Shown: piece by piece, positions 1-10,192 of the stretch | How positions within the stretch are numbered: the first letter of the stretch is position 1 | How the letters are laid out: every line of letters begins with the position of its first letter | Assembly (NCBI RefSeq): GCF_019209905.1 | Contig: NZ_JAHUTM010000004.1 | Span: 124,001 to 188,000 of the forward strand | Reading direction: 5' to 3' | Source of the DNA: Corynebacterium sp. TAE3-ERU12 | GTDB taxonomy: Bacteria > Actinomycetota > Actinomycetes > Mycobacteriales > Mycobacteriaceae | DNA: 64,000 nt | Translations under genes and position numbers: made by a program | The notes under the pieces: generated by a model | The model's database searches: none | What the model was told of the DNA's origin: nothing | The model's input: only the letters and a program-made list of their open reading frames with translations

Positions 1-55
1 CCTACTTTCGCGTTTGTGGAAACTATCTATCCGTATCAATGTGCCGTCGGCAGTA

Positions 56-685
56 CTAGACCCTGCGCATCCGCCGGTCGTGGATAATCCGCGCCGGGTT
101 GCCCGCAACCACAGTGTCGGCAGGCACATCACGAGTAACTACCGCCCCGGCACCAACCACAGCATTAGCGCCGATATCCACCCCACCGAGAATGACCGCG
201 CCACCACCAATCCAGGCCCCCTCGCCAATAACAATCGGGTCGGCGGCCTCGATCCCCGCCCGGCGCGCCCCTGGGGCAATCGGGTGCACGGCGGTGAGTA
301 ACTGCACACCGGGGCCAAGCTGGGCCTCATCGCCAATATGGATCGGGGCGACATCAAGCGCGATGAGGCCGAAATTAATGAACACCCGCTGGCCGATATG
401 CAGGTTGCAGCCATAATCAACCTGGATCGGGCCGCGCACGGTGCTGCCCTGGCCAATTGTTCCCAGCAGCTGGCCCACAATGTCATGACCGCGGCTGCTA
501 TCGGTGGCCCAGCAGGCGTTGAATTCAGCAGCTAGCCGCATTGCCCGGGCATTAGCGGCAGCGATCTCGGGATCACTTGCCAGATACCACTGCCCGGTGA
601 CCATGCGTTGCCACATTGTGTCGTTACTCGGCGGCAGCGTTGTTCCAGGATCGTCTACTCGGTCGGTGCTGCGGTGTGTCCTCAT
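56..685 (-). CDS. Maltose/galactoside O-acetyltransferase family protein (left-handed beta-helix)
   Basis: Predicted acetyl-CoA-dependent sugar O-acetyltransferase of the Maa/NodL/LacA group, cytoplasmic. Of the 209 residues, about 24-75 resemble the N-terminal Mac domain (MWQRMVTG, then an alanine-rich helix). Residues from about 80 to 200 are hexapeptide repeats. The likely catalytic His is H134 in AVHPIAPGAR, and the C-terminal VVAGNPARII signature is intact. It lies just after the polymerase IV gene on the same strand; its upstream AAGGAA overlaps the stop region of that gene, which suggests coupling. Met24 (616) is an alternative start that would remove a tail not typical of the family. 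The acceptor sugar cannot be told from sequence. Confidence 0.85.
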   Translation of the reverse strand: MRTHRSTDRVDDPGTTLPPSNDTMWQRMVTGQWYLASDPEIAAANARAMRLAAEFNACWATDSSRGHDIVGQLLGTIGQGSTVRGPIQVDYGCNLHIGQRVFINFGLIALDVAPIHIGDEAQLGPGVQLLTAVHPIAPGARRAGIEAADPIVIGEGAWIGGGAVILGGVDIGANAVVGAGAVVTRDVPADTVVAGNPARIIHDRRMRRV

Positions 686-691
686 GGTTCC

Positions 692-2140
692 TTATATATC
701 CGGGGCGTCAGTGTCGGGCAGGTCGTCGTGTTCAGCTGCGAACCAGTCTGCCCAGTCCAGGCTGCACACGGCGGTGCATTCCCGCAGTGCCGGGTCGTCT
801 TCGGCGAAGGTGCGTGCCCGGCCCGGGCCGGTGCTGCGGCTTTCAAAGCGGACGGTGACCACACCGTGCCCTGCGCCTTGCACCCACCCGTGGCCGTAGT
901 CGTCGTGATGCACATCGGCGGTGGTGTACCAGGATGAGTCCACCGGCTTCGACTCCGGCAGAATGACCGGCTGGGCTGTCAGCTCATCGGTGATCACAGC
1001 GGCGGGCTCGGGATCAGCGAAACCGGCGTCGACGAAATCGAGCTGCGGTGCTGGGGCGCGAGCACGCCCGTCGCGATCGAGCTCGGGGAACATCACTTCC
1101 TGAATATTGCTGTCCAGCCCGGACAGGCCAACCCCGACCAGGCGCATCGGCCCGACTTCGGACACCTCGAAGGCAATCCGGTGCGCAATCGCCAACAGGG
1201 TCTCATCGTCGATGGTGGCGAATGGGAGAGTTTCTGAACGGGTATGGCTACTCAAATCAGCCAAGCGCACTTTCACCGTCACCGTGCGGGCGCCACGGCC
1301 GTCGTGCAGCAATCGTTCATGGGCGCGTTGCCCCGCCCGGTCGATAGCTGCATGCACCTGGGCTTGGGTGGTGAGGTCCTCGGGGTAGGTGTACTCGGCG
1401 GAAATGGACTTCGCCACTGCACGTTCTTGGACGGGCCGGTCATCGTGCCCGCGGGCAAGATTCCACAGCGCCGGGCCGTTGGTGCGACCCAAGGAGACCT
1501 CCACATCGCGCAGGCTCATCTGGGCAAAATCGCCGATGGTGCGCACCCCGATAGCGTGCAGCTTGGCTTCAGAGACCGGCCCGATACCCCACAGCTTGCC
1601 GACGGGCAGTGGGTCAAGCAGTTCATGACGTCGCGCCGGGTCAATAATCGCCACCCCGTTGGGCTTGGCCATACCGGAACCAATCTTGGCGTACTGCTTG
1701 CCGGAACCTGCACCAATCGAACACGGCAGCCCCGTCTCGGCGCGGATCTCGGCGCGCAACTGCTCAGACCATTCGCGGACTTCTTCCGGCGTTGCCCCGT
1801 GCAGCTCAGCTGGCTCCATAAAAGCCTCATCCACACTGAGCTGTTCGACCACCGGCACCCGCCGCCGAATAATGCTGAACACCCGGTGCGATACCGGGCC
1901 ATAAATATTTTTCCGGGGGCTGACCACCACCGCCTGGGGCGGCATGAGGCGGCGGGCTTGAATCATCGGCATTGCCGAATGCGCCCCATATTCGCGGGCC
2001 TCATAGGAACAGCCGGCCACTACTCCCCTGCCGCCGATACCTCCGACGAGCACTGGGCGGCCGCGCAGGGTGGGTCGGGTGAGCTGTTCGACGGAGGCGA
2101 AAAACGCGTCCATGTCGATATGCAGCACCCAGCGGTTCAT
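692..2140 (-). CDS. dinB: DNA polymerase IV (Y-family translesion polymerase)
   Basis: Error-prone Y-family polymerase that copies past damaged template bases. The catalytic carboxylates are visible in HIDMDAFF (Asp9) and SVDEAFME (Asp104, Glu105), followed by the thumb and little-finger domains. At 482 residues it is about 120 longer than typical Pol IV. The extra C-terminal tail (about residue 365 on) is acidic, low in complexity and has no motif I recognise. The ATG at 2140 was chosen because TAGACT lies 8 nt upstream, the spacing of a leaderless -10; the three-codon-longer TTG start has no support. The promoter hexamer abuts the ileS terminator. Confidence 0.93.
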   Translation of the reverse strand: MNRWVLHIDMDAFFASVEQLTRPTLRGRPVLVGGIGGRGVVAGCSYEAREYGAHSAMPMIQARRLMPPQAVVVSPRKNIYGPVSHRVFSIIRRRVPVVEQLSVDEAFMEPAELHGATPEEVREWSEQLRAEIRAETGLPCSIGAGSGKQYAKIGSGMAKPNGVAIIDPARRHELLDPLPVGKLWGIGPVSEAKLHAIGVRTIGDFAQMSLRDVEVSLGRTNGPALWNLARGHDDRPVQERAVAKSISAEYTYPEDLTTQAQVHAAIDRAGQRAHERLLHDGRGARTVTVKVRLADLSSHTRSETLPFATIDDETLLAIAHRIAFEVSEVGPMRLVGVGLSGLDSNIQEVMFPELDRDGRARAPAPQLDFVDAGFADPEPAAVITDELTAQPVILPESKPVDSSWYTTADVHHDDYGHGWVQGAGHGVVTVRFESRSTGPGRARTFAEDDPALRECTAVCSLDWADWFAAEHDDLPDTDAPDI

Positions 2141-2152
2141 GGGGACCAAGTC

Positions 2153-2192
2153 TAAGCCCCGGCTGCGACATCACTATCGCAGCCGGGGCTTA
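2153..2192 (-). terminator. Terminator hairpin downstream of ileS
   Basis: Perfect inverted repeat: a 16-nt arm at 2153-2168 pairs with 2177-2192 around an 8-nt loop, immediately after the ileS stop codon. The dinB -10 hexamer (2149-2154) touches its far edge. Confidence 0.75.
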
Positions 2193-2212
2193 ACCGTCAT
2201 ATGCGGCCGTGG

Positions 2213-5200
2213 TTAGGCCTTGGCGATATCGGCGCTGCAGCCGTCACCAAGGTCATTGCTGCGGGTGTGGCCATCAGCGGCGGCGCTGAAACTGGTGGCA
2301 AGCACCTCAGCGGCAATGAGCTCACCATGTTGCTGGGCCCATTCCAGGCGGGAGTCAGGCACGCTCATGGTGACCTCAATCCGGTCGGTGATCTCCAGGC
2401 CCGCGTTTTTACGGGCTTCCTGCAGTTCCCGCACCCGGTCAGCGGCCCAACCACGGGCCTTATGGGACTCGTCGAGGTGCATATCCAGCACAACCAGGCC
2501 ATCGACACCGTCGACCTCTGCGGTGGAGTCAGCATCCTCGGCAACCAGGCGGCGGGTGAACTCGCCGTCGTGAAGCTCAATGCCGCCGGCAACCACAGTG
2601 TCCCCAGTGACCTCATAATCACCGGTCTTGACCGCCTTAATGGCCTTCTGCACGTCCTTACCCAAGCGGGGGCCAGCAACACGGGCATTAACAGCGATCT
2701 CGAAGCGGCCAGCCGAGGCGACATCGTCGGTAAGCACAACATCATCAACATTGACCTCATCGCCGATGATGGCGGCGAAGGGCTCCAAGGCGCCAGCGTC
2801 GGGAAGCGCAACAGTCAGTTTCGGCAACGGCAGGCGGTTGCGCAGCTGGTTGGCCTTACGCACCCGAGATGCCGCGGAGCACACCGCGCGGACCTTATCC
2901 ATTGCGTCCACCAGGTCCGGATCGCGCGGCAGGTCAGCGGCCGAAGGCCACTGAGTCAGGTGCACCGAACGGCCACCGGTCAGCGACTTCCAAATGACCT
3001 CAGAGGCCATCGGCAGCAGCGGGGCCGCGATCCGAGTCAGGGTCTCCAACACGGTGTAGAGGGTGTTGAAAGCCTCGGGGTGCTCACTATCACCAGCCCA
3101 GAAACGATCCCGGGAACGGCGCACGTACCAGTTAGTCAGCGCGTCACAGAACCACCGCACCTCATCGCACGCACCGGCAATATCGGTGGCGTCGAAACGC
3201 TCGGTGACCTTATCGACGGTCTCAGCCAACTTGGCCAAGATATAGCGGTCCAACACGTGAGTGGGGTTAGTGGCCCACTCCGCTGGCTTGGCAGCGTAGA
3301 GCTGCAGGAAGGAGTAGGCATTCCACATCGGCAGCAGTGCCTGGCGCACGCCTTCGCGGATACCCTGCTCAGTGACAATGAGGTTACCGCCGCGCAGAAT
3401 CGGGCTGGACATCAAGAACCAGCGCATCGCGTCGGAACCATCGCGGGAAAAGACCTCGTTGACGTTGGGGTAATTGCCCTTCGACTTCGACATCTTCAGC
3501 CCATCAGAGCCCAACACAATGCCGTGGGCGACGACTTCCTTAAAGGCCGGGCGATCAAACAGCGCGGTGGCCAACACATGCAGGGTGTAGAACCAGCCAC
3601 GGGACTGGCCGGAGTACTCGACAATGAAGTCGGCCGGCGAGTGCGACTCGAACCATTCCTTGTTCTCGAACGGGTAATGCTTCTGCGCAAACGGCATCGA
3701 CCCGGACTCGAACCAGCAGTCAAGAACCTCAGGCACGCGGCGCATAGTGGACTTGCCGGTCGGGTCATCCGGGTTGGGGCGAGTCAGCTCATCAATATAC
3801 GGGCGGTGCAGCGACTCAGGACGGGTGCCGAAATCGCGCTCAAGCTCATCGAGGCTGCCGTAGACATCAATGCGCGGGTACTCCTCAGAGTCAGACACCC
3901 ACACCGGGATCGGGGCGCCCCAGTAGCGGTTACGGGAAATATTCCAGTCCCGGGCGCCTTCGAGCCACTTACCGAACTGGCCATCGCGGATATGCTCCGG
4001 GGACCAGCGGATCTGCTCATGGTTCAGCTCCACCATGCGGTCCCGGATAGCGGTGACCTTGACGAACCAGGACGGCAACGCCATGTAGATCAACGGCTCG
4101 CCGGAACGCCACGAGTGCGGGTAGGAGTGCTCGATGGTCTTGTGCTGGAAGCAGCGCACCTTGGCTTTTAAGTCCCGGATGATGTCTTTATTAGCGTCGA
4201 AGACCAGCTGGCCTTCGTACTCGGGCACCTGGTCGGTGAACTTGCCGTCCATATCCACCGGGATGACCACGCCGATGCCATTGGCGGCACAGGTGTTCAT
4301 ATCGTCTTCACCGAAGGCCGGGGCCTGGTGGACGATGCCGGTGCCATCGTCGACGGTGACGTAGTCAGCGGAGATGATCTGGAAAGCGTTCGGCTCATCA
4401 CGGAAATAATCGAAGACCGGCTCATAGCGCAGGCCGACCAGTTCAGTGCCGGGATGCTCGGACAGGATCTCGGCATTCTTACCGAGCTCCTTGGCATACG
4501 AGCCCATCAGTGCCTTGGCGATGAGCACACGCTCGCCGGCGAACTCTTCCAACCCGTCGTCGCCGACCTGGACCTGGGCGTAGGTGATCTCGGGGTGGAC
4601 GGCCAAGGCAAGGTTGGACGGCAACGTCCACGGGGTGGTCGTCCAGGCCAGAGCCTTGGCGCCGACCAGGCTGCGATCAGCGTCCCCGGTTGCCTCCAGG
4701 ATCGGCAAGGTGATGGTGACCGTGGGGTCCTGGCGCATCTTATAGGCGTCATCCAGGCGGGTTTCCTGGTTCGATAGCGGGGTGTGTTCCGCCCAGGAGT
4801 ACGGCAGCACCCGGAAGCCCTGGTAGATCAAGCCCTTGTCGTAGAGCTCCTTGAAGGCCCAGATGACCGATTCCATGAAGTCGCGGTCCATGGTCTTGTA
4901 GCCACCGTCGAAATCGACCCAGCGGGCCTGGCGGGTGACGTACTCCCGCCACTCATCGGCGTACTTCAACACGGAGCTGGCGCAGTAGTCGTTGAACTTC
5001 GCCAGGCCCATGTCCTCAATCTGGCCCTTATCGGTAATACCGAGCTGCTTTTCGGCTTCCAACTCGGCGGGCAGGCCATGGCAGTCCCACCCGAAAACGC
5101 GGCCCACTCGGTTACCGCGCATGGTCTGGTACCGGGGGACGATGTCTTTGACATAGCCGGTGAGCAGGTGGCCATAGTGCGGCAGGCCATTGGCGAATGG

Positions 5201-5392
5201 CGGGCCGTCATAGAAGACGTACTCGTCGGCGTCGGCACGCTGCTCAATGGAGGCTTGGAAGGTCTGGTCGGACTCCCAGAAGGCCAGGACGTCTTCTTCG
5301 AGCTTGGGGAATTTCGGGCTACCAGCATTACCGCTGGTGCCGAAGAGGTCGGTGCGCGGGTAGGCGCCGCCTGCCGGGGTGGGCTTAGTCAC
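2213..5392 (-). CDS. ileS: Isoleucyl-tRNA synthetase
   Basis: Class I aminoacyl-tRNA synthetase that charges tRNA-Ile. The 1059 residues contain the HIGH-type motif (PHYGH, about residue 73), a CP1 editing domain, the KMSKS loop ([10 protein letters not shown], about residue 640) and a C-terminal anticodon-binding domain. The length fits the long form found in mycobacteria and corynebacteria. The start is GTG at 5392 with GGGAG about 8 nt upstream. That ribosome site sits in the arm of a hairpin that a T-box leader could open, so translation should respond to uncharged tRNA-Ile. A strong terminator follows the gene. Confidence 0.97.
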   Translation of the reverse strand: MTKPTPAGGAYPRTDLFGTSGNAGSPKFPKLEEDVLAFWESDQTFQASIEQRADADEYVFYDGPPFANGLPHYGHLLTGYVKDIVPRYQTMRGNRVGRVFGWDCHGLPAELEAEKQLGITDKGQIEDMGLAKFNDYCASSVLKYADEWREYVTRQARWVDFDGGYKTMDRDFMESVIWAFKELYDKGLIYQGFRVLPYSWAEHTPLSNQETRLDDAYKMRQDPTVTITLPILEATGDADRSLVGAKALAWTTTPWTLPSNLALAVHPEITYAQVQVGDDGLEEFAGERVLIAKALMGSYAKELGKNAEILSEHPGTELVGLRYEPVFDYFRDEPNAFQIISADYVTVDDGTGIVHQAPAFGEDDMNTCAANGIGVVIPVDMDGKFTDQVPEYEGQLVFDANKDIIRDLKAKVRCFQHKTIEHSYPHSWRSGEPLIYMALPSWFVKVTAIRDRMVELNHEQIRWSPEHIRDGQFGKWLEGARDWNISRNRYWGAPIPVWVSDSEEYPRIDVYGSLDELERDFGTRPESLHRPYIDELTRPNPDDPTGKSTMRRVPEVLDCWFESGSMPFAQKHYPFENKEWFESHSPADFIVEYSGQSRGWFYTLHVLATALFDRPAFKEVVAHGIVLGSDGLKMSKSKGNYPNVNEVFSRDGSDAMRWFLMSSPILRGGNLIVTEQGIREGVRQALLPMWNAYSFLQLYAAKPAEWATNPTHVLDRYILAKLAETVDKVTERFDATDIAGACDEVRWFCDALTNWYVRRSRDRFWAGDSEHPEAFNTLYTVLETLTRIAAPLLPMASEVIWKSLTGGRSVHLTQWPSAADLPRDPDLVDAMDKVRAVCSAASRVRKANQLRNRLPLPKLTVALPDAGALEPFAAIIGDEVNVDDVVLTDDVASAGRFEIAVNARVAGPRLGKDVQKAIKAVKTGDYEVTGDTVVAGGIELHDGEFTRRLVAEDADSTAEVDGVDGLVVLDMHLDESHKARGWAADRVRELQEARKNAGLEITDRIEVTMSVPDSRLEWAQQHGELIAAEVLATSFSAAADGHTRSNDLGDGCSADIAKA

Positions 5393-5402
5393 TAGAAAGG
5401 TC

Positions 5403-5640
5403 TCCCATGTCGGTTGCCGTTGCTGCTCGACACGGGGACGCCATTGCTGCCGGTATGCAGCGCCAACGCGGTACCACCCCGCTTGACCTGCGCATAACGT
5501 GATACTCAGGTCCGCTCGTGGCGGGCTATGCCGGGCCCGACCCGTCCGGTTCTACTAAGTGGCCGCCCACTGGGCCGACACTGTTCTTCCGGAGCGCTCC
5601 CCGGTGATAGCCGGATCAATGCGCGTGCACGGCGAAGTAT
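5403..5640 (-). promoter_or_regulatory. T-box leader of ileS, translational type, Ile specifier
   Basis: On the minus strand the T-box consensus GGGTGGTACCGCG is present (within 5467-5483). Upstream lies a short stem-I-like element: ATC at 5608-5606, then A, then CCGG paired with CCGG around a short loop, then AGAAC. This matches the ultrashort stem I of actinobacterial ileS T-boxes, with ATC as the isoleucine specifier. Downstream, 5436-5428 pairs with 5412-5404 (nine pairs, one G-U) and sequesters the GGGAG ribosome site. The CCCC in that arm can instead pair with CGGGG at the T-box, which is the expected antisequestrator switch. Confidence 0.88.
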
Positions 5641-5668
5641 AACTCACATGGGCCTAGCCAATGCACAA

Positions 5669-5705
5669 CACCGCCCTGCCTCCAGGGGTAAGAGGCAGGG
5701 CGGTG
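5669..5705 (-). terminator. Terminator hairpin downstream of divIVA
   Basis: Perfect 14-bp inverted repeat (5669-5682 with 5692-5705) starting 17 bp after the divIVA stop. The trailing T-run is weak, so termination strength is uncertain. Confidence 0.65.
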
Positions 5706-5721
5706 CGGAAAACTGGGATGT

Positions 5722-6756
5722 TTAGTTGTTGTACCCGTCGGCCGGTGCGGCGGACTCGCGGGAGTTGAGGTCCTCCAGCTGGGACTCCAGGAAGGTCTTC
5801 AGGCGGGTGCGGTACTCGCGTTCGAACAGGCGCAGCTCTTCGATGCGGGACTCCAGGGCAGCCTGCTGTTCCTTGACCGTGGTCATGATTTCGGTGTGCT
5901 TGCGCTCCGCGTCGGCCTGCAGCTCACCGGCGCGCTTCTCGGCGGAAGCGACGGTGGCCGAGGAGCGGGCGTCGGCATCGGAAATCATCTGCTCGGAACG
6001 CTGCTTGGCGTCCTGCAGGGTGGACTGGGCTTCCTGGCGGGACTTGGTGACAAGCTCTTCGGCCTCGCGGCGAGCGTTGTTCAGGGTCTCGCTGGCTTCC
6101 TTGCGGGCAGCCGACAGGGTGGAGTCGGACTCCTGGTTGGCGCTGGCGGTGATCTCCTTGGCGCGCTGCTCAGCGCTGGTGACCAGCTCATCGGCCTCGC
6201 GGCGGGCGTCGTTGGTCATCTTGTCGGCCATTTCCTGGGCCAGACCAAGCACGCGGGCGGCCTGCATGTGGGTCTCTGCGTTGGCCTCGCCCTTAGCGGC
6301 GTCGGCCTGCGGAGCAGGCTTAGCCGGGGCTTCGTTCTTCGGCTCGGCCTTCTGCGCGGCCGGCTGCTGCTTCTGCGCGGCCTCATTGGCGCGACGCTCA
6401 GCCTCGCGGACACGATCCTGGGCCTCGGCGCGGACGCGCTCGACTTCCTGGTTCAGGCGGCGCTCGTACTCGGCGCGCAGCTCGGATTCGATATTGGCGC
6501 GCAGTTTGCGCTCATCGACCTGCTGGCCAGCCGGGACGGCGGCGGGGGCACTGCCCTGCTTGGACTGGGCTTCCTCAAGGTCACGCTCGAGGTCGTCGAC
6601 ACGAACCCGCAGATCCGCGTTTTCGTCCTGCAGTTCGCCGAGGGCTTCCTCGACGAGGTCGAGGAACTGGTCGACCTCATCCTCGTTGTAACCGCGCTTG
6701 CCAATCGGCGGCTTGCTGAAAGCTACGTTATGCACATCAGCGGGAGTGAGCGGCAT
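5722..6756 (-). CDS. divIVA: Polar growth protein DivIVA (Wag31)
   Basis: Coiled-coil scaffold that gathers at curved membrane of the cell poles and directs apical envelope growth in actinobacteria. The N-terminus [17 protein letters not shown] is nearly identical to Wag31 and is the membrane-binding domain. A first coiled coil follows (about 35-130), then a Pro/Ala/Gln-rich linker (about 130-165), then a long second coiled coil rich in Arg, Glu and Ala. The start at 6756 was chosen because it begins the conserved sequence and has AAGGGGA about 9 nt upstream; an in-frame Met six codons earlier lacks this. It ends the division cluster and has its own upstream region of about 270 bp. Confidence 0.96.
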   Translation of the reverse strand: MPLTPADVHNVAFSKPPIGKRGYNEDEVDQFLDLVEEALGELQDENADLRVRVDDLERDLEEAQSKQGSAPAAVPAGQQVDERKLRANIESELRAEYERRLNQEVERVRAEAQDRVREAERRANEAAQKQQPAAQKAEPKNEAPAKPAPQADAAKGEANAETHMQAARVLGLAQEMADKMTNDARREADELVTSAEQRAKEITASANQESDSTLSAARKEASETLNNARREAEELVTKSRQEAQSTLQDAKQRSEQMISDADARSSATVASAEKRAGELQADAERKHTEIMTTVKEQQAALESRIEELRLFEREYRTRLKTFLESQLEDLNSRESAAPADGYNN

Positions 6757-7027
6757 TGGAGAGTTCCCCTTCACAGTTTGTTGACAGTGACCACGCTACG
6801 TAGTTCACCAGTAATTCCTGAATAGTGTTCTACCAGGAAATACAAAGATTTACATAGTCACGGCTACATTTCTTAAGAACTATATTAACCGTTAACGGCG
6901 CTTTTACACCATCAGACGCAACTTTTTCTACTGCCCCGGCAGCCCCGCGTCATGTCATTGGCCCCATCTGACACGGGATGTGCCGGCATCACCTTTGGTC
7001 ACATCGATACCGGCAGTACCGAGGTTG

Positions 7028-7315
7028 CTACATAAACGCACCGACGATGACCTGCAGAATGAACAGGGCAAAGAACAGCACGAGCACAGACAAGTCGAGC
7101 TGAACCCCACCCATGGGCAGCGGCGGAATGAATTTGCGGACCAGCTTCACCGGCGGGTCAGTGATCGTGAAAATTACTTCCCCAATCACAGCGAACCAGC
7201 GCGGCGGCTGCCAGGCCCTCGAGAACGAGGCGATCATCTCAATGATGATCCGCACCAGCAGCAGGTAGGTGAACAGCTGGAGCAGGATCAGCACCAAAGT
7301 CAGGAAAGTATTCAC
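7028..7315 (-). CDS. YggT family membrane protein
   Basis: Small (95 aa) integral membrane protein with two hydrophobic segments: about 3-25 (LTLVLILLQLFTYLLLV) and about 70-92. Between them lies the family signature around DPPVKLVRKFIPP. YggT proteins commonly sit beside sepF and divIVA in Gram-positive division clusters; their molecular role is not settled. It follows sepF by 10 bp on the same strand and is probably cotranscribed. The end of the protein is very hydrophobic, which leaves almost no soluble tail. Confidence 0.9.
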   Translation of the reverse strand: MNTFLTLVLILLQLFTYLLLVRIIIEMIASFSRAWQPPRWFAVIGEVIFTITDPPVKLVRKFIPPLPMGGVQLDLSVLVLFFALFILQVIVGAFM

Positions 7316-7325
7316 GCGCTACAAC

Positions 7326-7880
7326 CTAGACAGACAGTGCGTCGGGGCCAGCAGCCGGCATCTCCACACCCTCAGGCAGGATGGTGAAGGTGGTGGCGCC
7401 TTCGCGCTCAATGCGGCCACGCAGGGCGAAAGTCAGACCGGCGGCGAAGTCGATATACCGCTTGGCTTCTTCCATCTCCAGGCCAGAGAGGTCGAAGGTG
7501 ACAATATCGCCATCGCGGAAGTGCTGACCGATTTCGCGGGCCTCGGAGTAGCGGTCGGAGAAGTTCGCGCGCGGCGCGATTTCGATGTGCTCCGGGACAA
7601 CCGGTTCCGCCAGCGGCTGCAGGCGCGGGGTGTAGCCACGATCATCGTCGTAGTCGTCATAATCGCGCTCATATCCGCGGGAGGAGTAGCCGCGAGCGTA
7701 CTCATCACGGCGGTCATAGCCGGTGTCGTAGTCCTCGCGGTCGTAGTCGCGGCTGTACCGGGCGTCATAACCACTATCGGCGCGGCGCTCATAGCCATCG
7801 TCGTAGTCGTCGTAATCGACCTTGCCGGCGTCCGGGGTGAGCCCGAAGAAGTCATTGATCTTGTTCAGAAGATCGGCCAT
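7326..7880 (-). CDS. sepF: Cell division protein SepF
   Basis: FtsZ-bundling protein and membrane anchor for the Z ring in bacteria lacking FtsA. The N-terminal MADLLNKINDFFGL is the amphipathic membrane helix, and it fixes the start at 7880. The C-terminal SepF domain (from about residue 98) contains the conserved HFRDGDIVTFDL segment. The link between them, about residues 20-90, is unusually long and made almost only of Tyr, Asp, Arg, Gly and Ser (repeated YDD and YDR units). Such a tail could be phosphorylated or form a disordered brush, but that is inference. The total is 184 aa. Confidence 0.95.
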   Translation of the reverse strand: MADLLNKINDFFGLTPDAGKVDYDDYDDGYERRADSGYDARYSRDYDREDYDTGYDRRDEYARGYSSRGYERDYDDYDDDRGYTPRLQPLAEPVVPEHIEIAPRANFSDRYSEAREIGQHFRDGDIVTFDLSGLEMEEAKRYIDFAAGLTFALRGRIEREGATTFTILPEGVEMPAAGPDALSV

Positions 7881-8024
7881 GTCTGTCCTTTGTCGTGTGC
7901 CTGGTGCCACAACGGCAGATGGGGTTGCCTGTCGCGACGGTGTGTTGTGCCTAAACGTACAGCTTGAATGCAGTAATTGGGGACTCCGACACACCGAATA
8001 ACCGGCGTGTTGAATGGCTTTCAG

Positions 8025-8762
8025 CTATCGCTGTGTCTGCAGCACCACTACCCCGGCCTGCCTGCCGGTAACACCGTCACGACGGTGCGAAAAGTAGTCC
8101 TGCTCAGCAATGGTGCAGCGCGGTTCACTATCGACCTTGGTCACCCCTAGATCGTAGAGCTGATGCACAAGTCCGGCCCGAATATCGAGCCCGGGTGTGC
8201 CCGCCGCAGTCGTGGTGCGCGAGCCCGGCAAATGCTTTTCGACGTCGGCAGCCATCTCCTCGGGCACCTCATACCAATGGCCCGAAGCCGCCGCCCCGAG
8301 CAAAGCATGTATCCGCGACACATCAGCACCTAGTCGCACCATGCGTTCAACAGTGGCCGCGACGATCCCATTGCGCGCCCCCTGCCGCCCGGCGTGGACG
8401 GCTGCGATCACACCGGCGTCCTCGTCGGAAAGCAACACCGGCACACAATCGGCAACCAGCACCACTAACGCAAGATCGGGGCAGGTTGTGATGATCGCGT
8501 CCGTATCGGGCACCGGCGCAGATTGCGGCTTGCCCACCACCGCAAGATGAGTGGAGTGGGTTTGGTCCATCCACACCAGCCGGCTGGGGTGCAGCCCTAG
8601 ACCACGGGCGAGGCGGTGGCGGTTTTCCAGCACCGCATCTGGGTCATCGCCGACATGCATGCCCAGGTTGAAGCTGTCATAGGGCGGAGCAGAACACCCG
8701 CCGCGCCGAGTGGTGAGAACCTTTCGGACGCGGCGGGTGCTGCGGTTAGTGCTGGGGGTCAC
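8025..8762 (-). CDS. YfiH/laccase-domain protein (polyphenol oxidase family, purine nucleoside-active)
   Basis: Member of the multicopper-polyphenol-oxidase/DUF152 family. Characterised members act on purine nucleosides or edit peptidoglycan precursors. The 245 residues show the metal-binding signature: His in MDQTHSTH, Cys in VADCVPVL and His in AAVHAGRQG. The usual GPCIC segment reads [15 protein letters not shown] here, so the second Cys is absent. Its start overlaps the ftsZ stop by 4 bp, so it is translationally coupled to ftsZ. This position between ftsZ and sepF is conserved in actinobacteria. Confidence 0.88.
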   Translation of the reverse strand: MTPSTNRSTRRVRKVLTTRRGGCSAPPYDSFNLGMHVGDDPDAVLENRHRLARGLGLHPSRLVWMDQTHSTHLAVVGKPQSAPVPDTDAIITTCPDLALVVLVADCVPVLLSDEDAGVIAAVHAGRQGARNGIVAATVERMVRLGADVSRIHALLGAAASGHWYEVPEEMAADVEKHLPGSRTTTAAGTPGLDIRAGLVHQLYDLGVTKVDSEPRCTIAEQDYFSHRRDGVTGRQAGVVVLQTQR

Positions 8763-10018
8763 AGGAATCCCGGGAGGCCGAGGCCATCATCCTCATCGCG
8801 GTGACGACCCGAGTCCGGCCCGTCATAGCGACGCTCGCGACGCGCATCACGGGAATCATCGGAGCTGTTGGTGAACAGTCCGCCAGAGCGGCGCGGGGCG
8901 CGGCGCTCAGAATCGTGCTGGTTGCCGACCTGGCGCTCGTAGGACTGACGTTCCTGCTCACGGCCGGCATCGGCATCATCGCCGAGGTTGTCGCCGCCGG
9001 GCAGGCTGGTGCTTGCAGTGGCCTGCTGGCGCGGGTTGGCGGCTTCATTGCGCGACTGCGGGGCCTGGGCCACGGGGGCATCAAAGCCGGTGGCAATCAA
9101 GGTGACCCGGATTTCGTCGCCGAGGTTGTCATCGAAGATGGTGCCGAAGATGATGTTGGCGTCTTCGTCGGCCTTGGCCTCAACGAATGCGGCCGCCTCG
9201 CCGACCTCGAGCAGCTCCATATCGGAGCCACCAGCGAAGGACAGCAGCAGGCCGGTAGCGCCGTCCATGGCGGTTTCCAGCAGCGGCGAGTTCACGGCCA
9301 TCTCAGCGGCGGCCATAGCGCGGTTATCGCCACGTGAGGCGCCCACACCCATCAGGGCGGAGCCCGCACCCGACATCACGGAGCGCACGTCGGCGAAGTC
9401 GACGTTAATCATGCCCGGGGTGGTGATGAGGTCAGTAATGCCCTGCACACCGTTGAGCAGCACCTGGTCGGCGTAGCGGAAGGCTTCCATCATGCCGATA
9501 TTGGCTTCACCGATCTGCAGCAGCCGGTCATTCGGGATGACGATGAGGGTGTCGCAGGCCTCCTTGAGGGTTTCGATACCGCTCAGGGCCTGCTTGGTGC
9601 GGCGGCGACCTTCGAAGGAGAAGGGCTTCGTCACCACGCCGACGGTCAGTGCGCCGGCCTTCTTGGCGATGGAGGCGACCACAGGGGCCGCGCCGGTGCC
9701 GGTGCCGCCACCTTCACCTGCGGTGACGAAGACCATATCGGCGCCGTCGAGGGCTGCGGCGATATCGTCCTTGTGGTCCTCAGCGGATTCGCGGCCGACC
9801 TCGGGGTCAGCGCCCGCGCCGAGGCCGCGGGTCTTCTCACGTCCGATATCAAGCTTGATATCGGCATCGGAGAACATCAGTGCCTGGGAGTCGGTGTTGA
9901 TGGCAATGAACTCGACGCCCTTGAGGCCCTCCTCGATCATGCGATTAACGGCGTTGACGCCGCCGCCGCCGACTCCGACGACCTTGATGACGGCGAGGTA
10001 ATTGTTCGGGGAGGTCAT
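8759..10018 (-). CDS. ftsZ: Cell division GTPase FtsZ
   Basis: Tubulin-like GTPase that polymerises into the Z ring at midcell. The 419 residues comprise the GTPase domain with the tubulin signature GGGTGTG at 103-109, the T7-loop region NVDFADVRS (about 205), and a variable linker from about 320 rich in Arg, Asp and Ser. The C-terminal conserved peptide ([10 protein letters not shown]) binds SepF and other partners. It is the last essential gene of the dcw run. Its own 174-bp upstream region carries a perfect inverted repeat, in line with the separate promoters known for actinobacterial ftsZ. Confidence 0.98.
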   Translation of the reverse strand: MTSPNNYLAVIKVVGVGGGGVNAVNRMIEEGLKGVEFIAINTDSQALMFSDADIKLDIGREKTRGLGAGADPEVGRESAEDHKDDIAAALDGADMVFVTAGEGGGTGTGAAPVVASIAKKAGALTVGVVTKPFSFEGRRRTKQALSGIETLKEACDTLIVIPNDRLLQIGEANIGMMEAFRYADQVLLNGVQGITDLITTPGMINVDFADVRSVMSGAGSALMGVGASRGDNRAMAAAEMAVNSPLLETAMDGATGLLLSFAGGSDMELLEVGEAAAFVEAKADEDANIIFGTIFDDNLGDEIRVTLIATGFDAPVAQAPQSRNEAANPRQQATASTSLPGGDNLGDDADAGREQERQSYERQVGNQHDSERRAPRRSGGLFTNSSDDSRDARRERRYDGPDSGRHRDEDDGLGLPGFL

Positions 10019-10130
10019 AAGTGTGCTCGCCCTTCCTTTAGTGCTGCTGTGCGTGCCCGTGCTTGCTCACAAGACATCATCGTTCATAGACCGGTGCTGC
10101 GCCGAGAACTACCAGCGCGGCGTGTCGCTA

Positions 10131-10151
10131 CCCTCAAGTAACACTTGAGGG
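10131..10151. promoter_or_regulatory. Perfect inverted repeat in the ftsQ-ftsZ spacer
   Basis: Nine-base arms CCCTCAAGT (10131-10139) and ACTTGAGGG (10143-10151) with a 3-nt centre, about 115 bp upstream of the ftsZ start. It could be an operator or a short hairpin in the leader. There is no T-run, so an intrinsic terminator is unlikely. Confidence 0.4.
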
Positions 10152-10192
10152 ATACAATCGGCGCACCGCACCCGGCCGAGGCCCGCGCCAAT

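Noticed and set aside
2201..4171. 656-codon plus-strand open frame opposite ileS
   Set aside because: It lies wholly inside a well-supported synthetase gene in a high-GC genome, where long antisense frames are common; no domain is recognisable.
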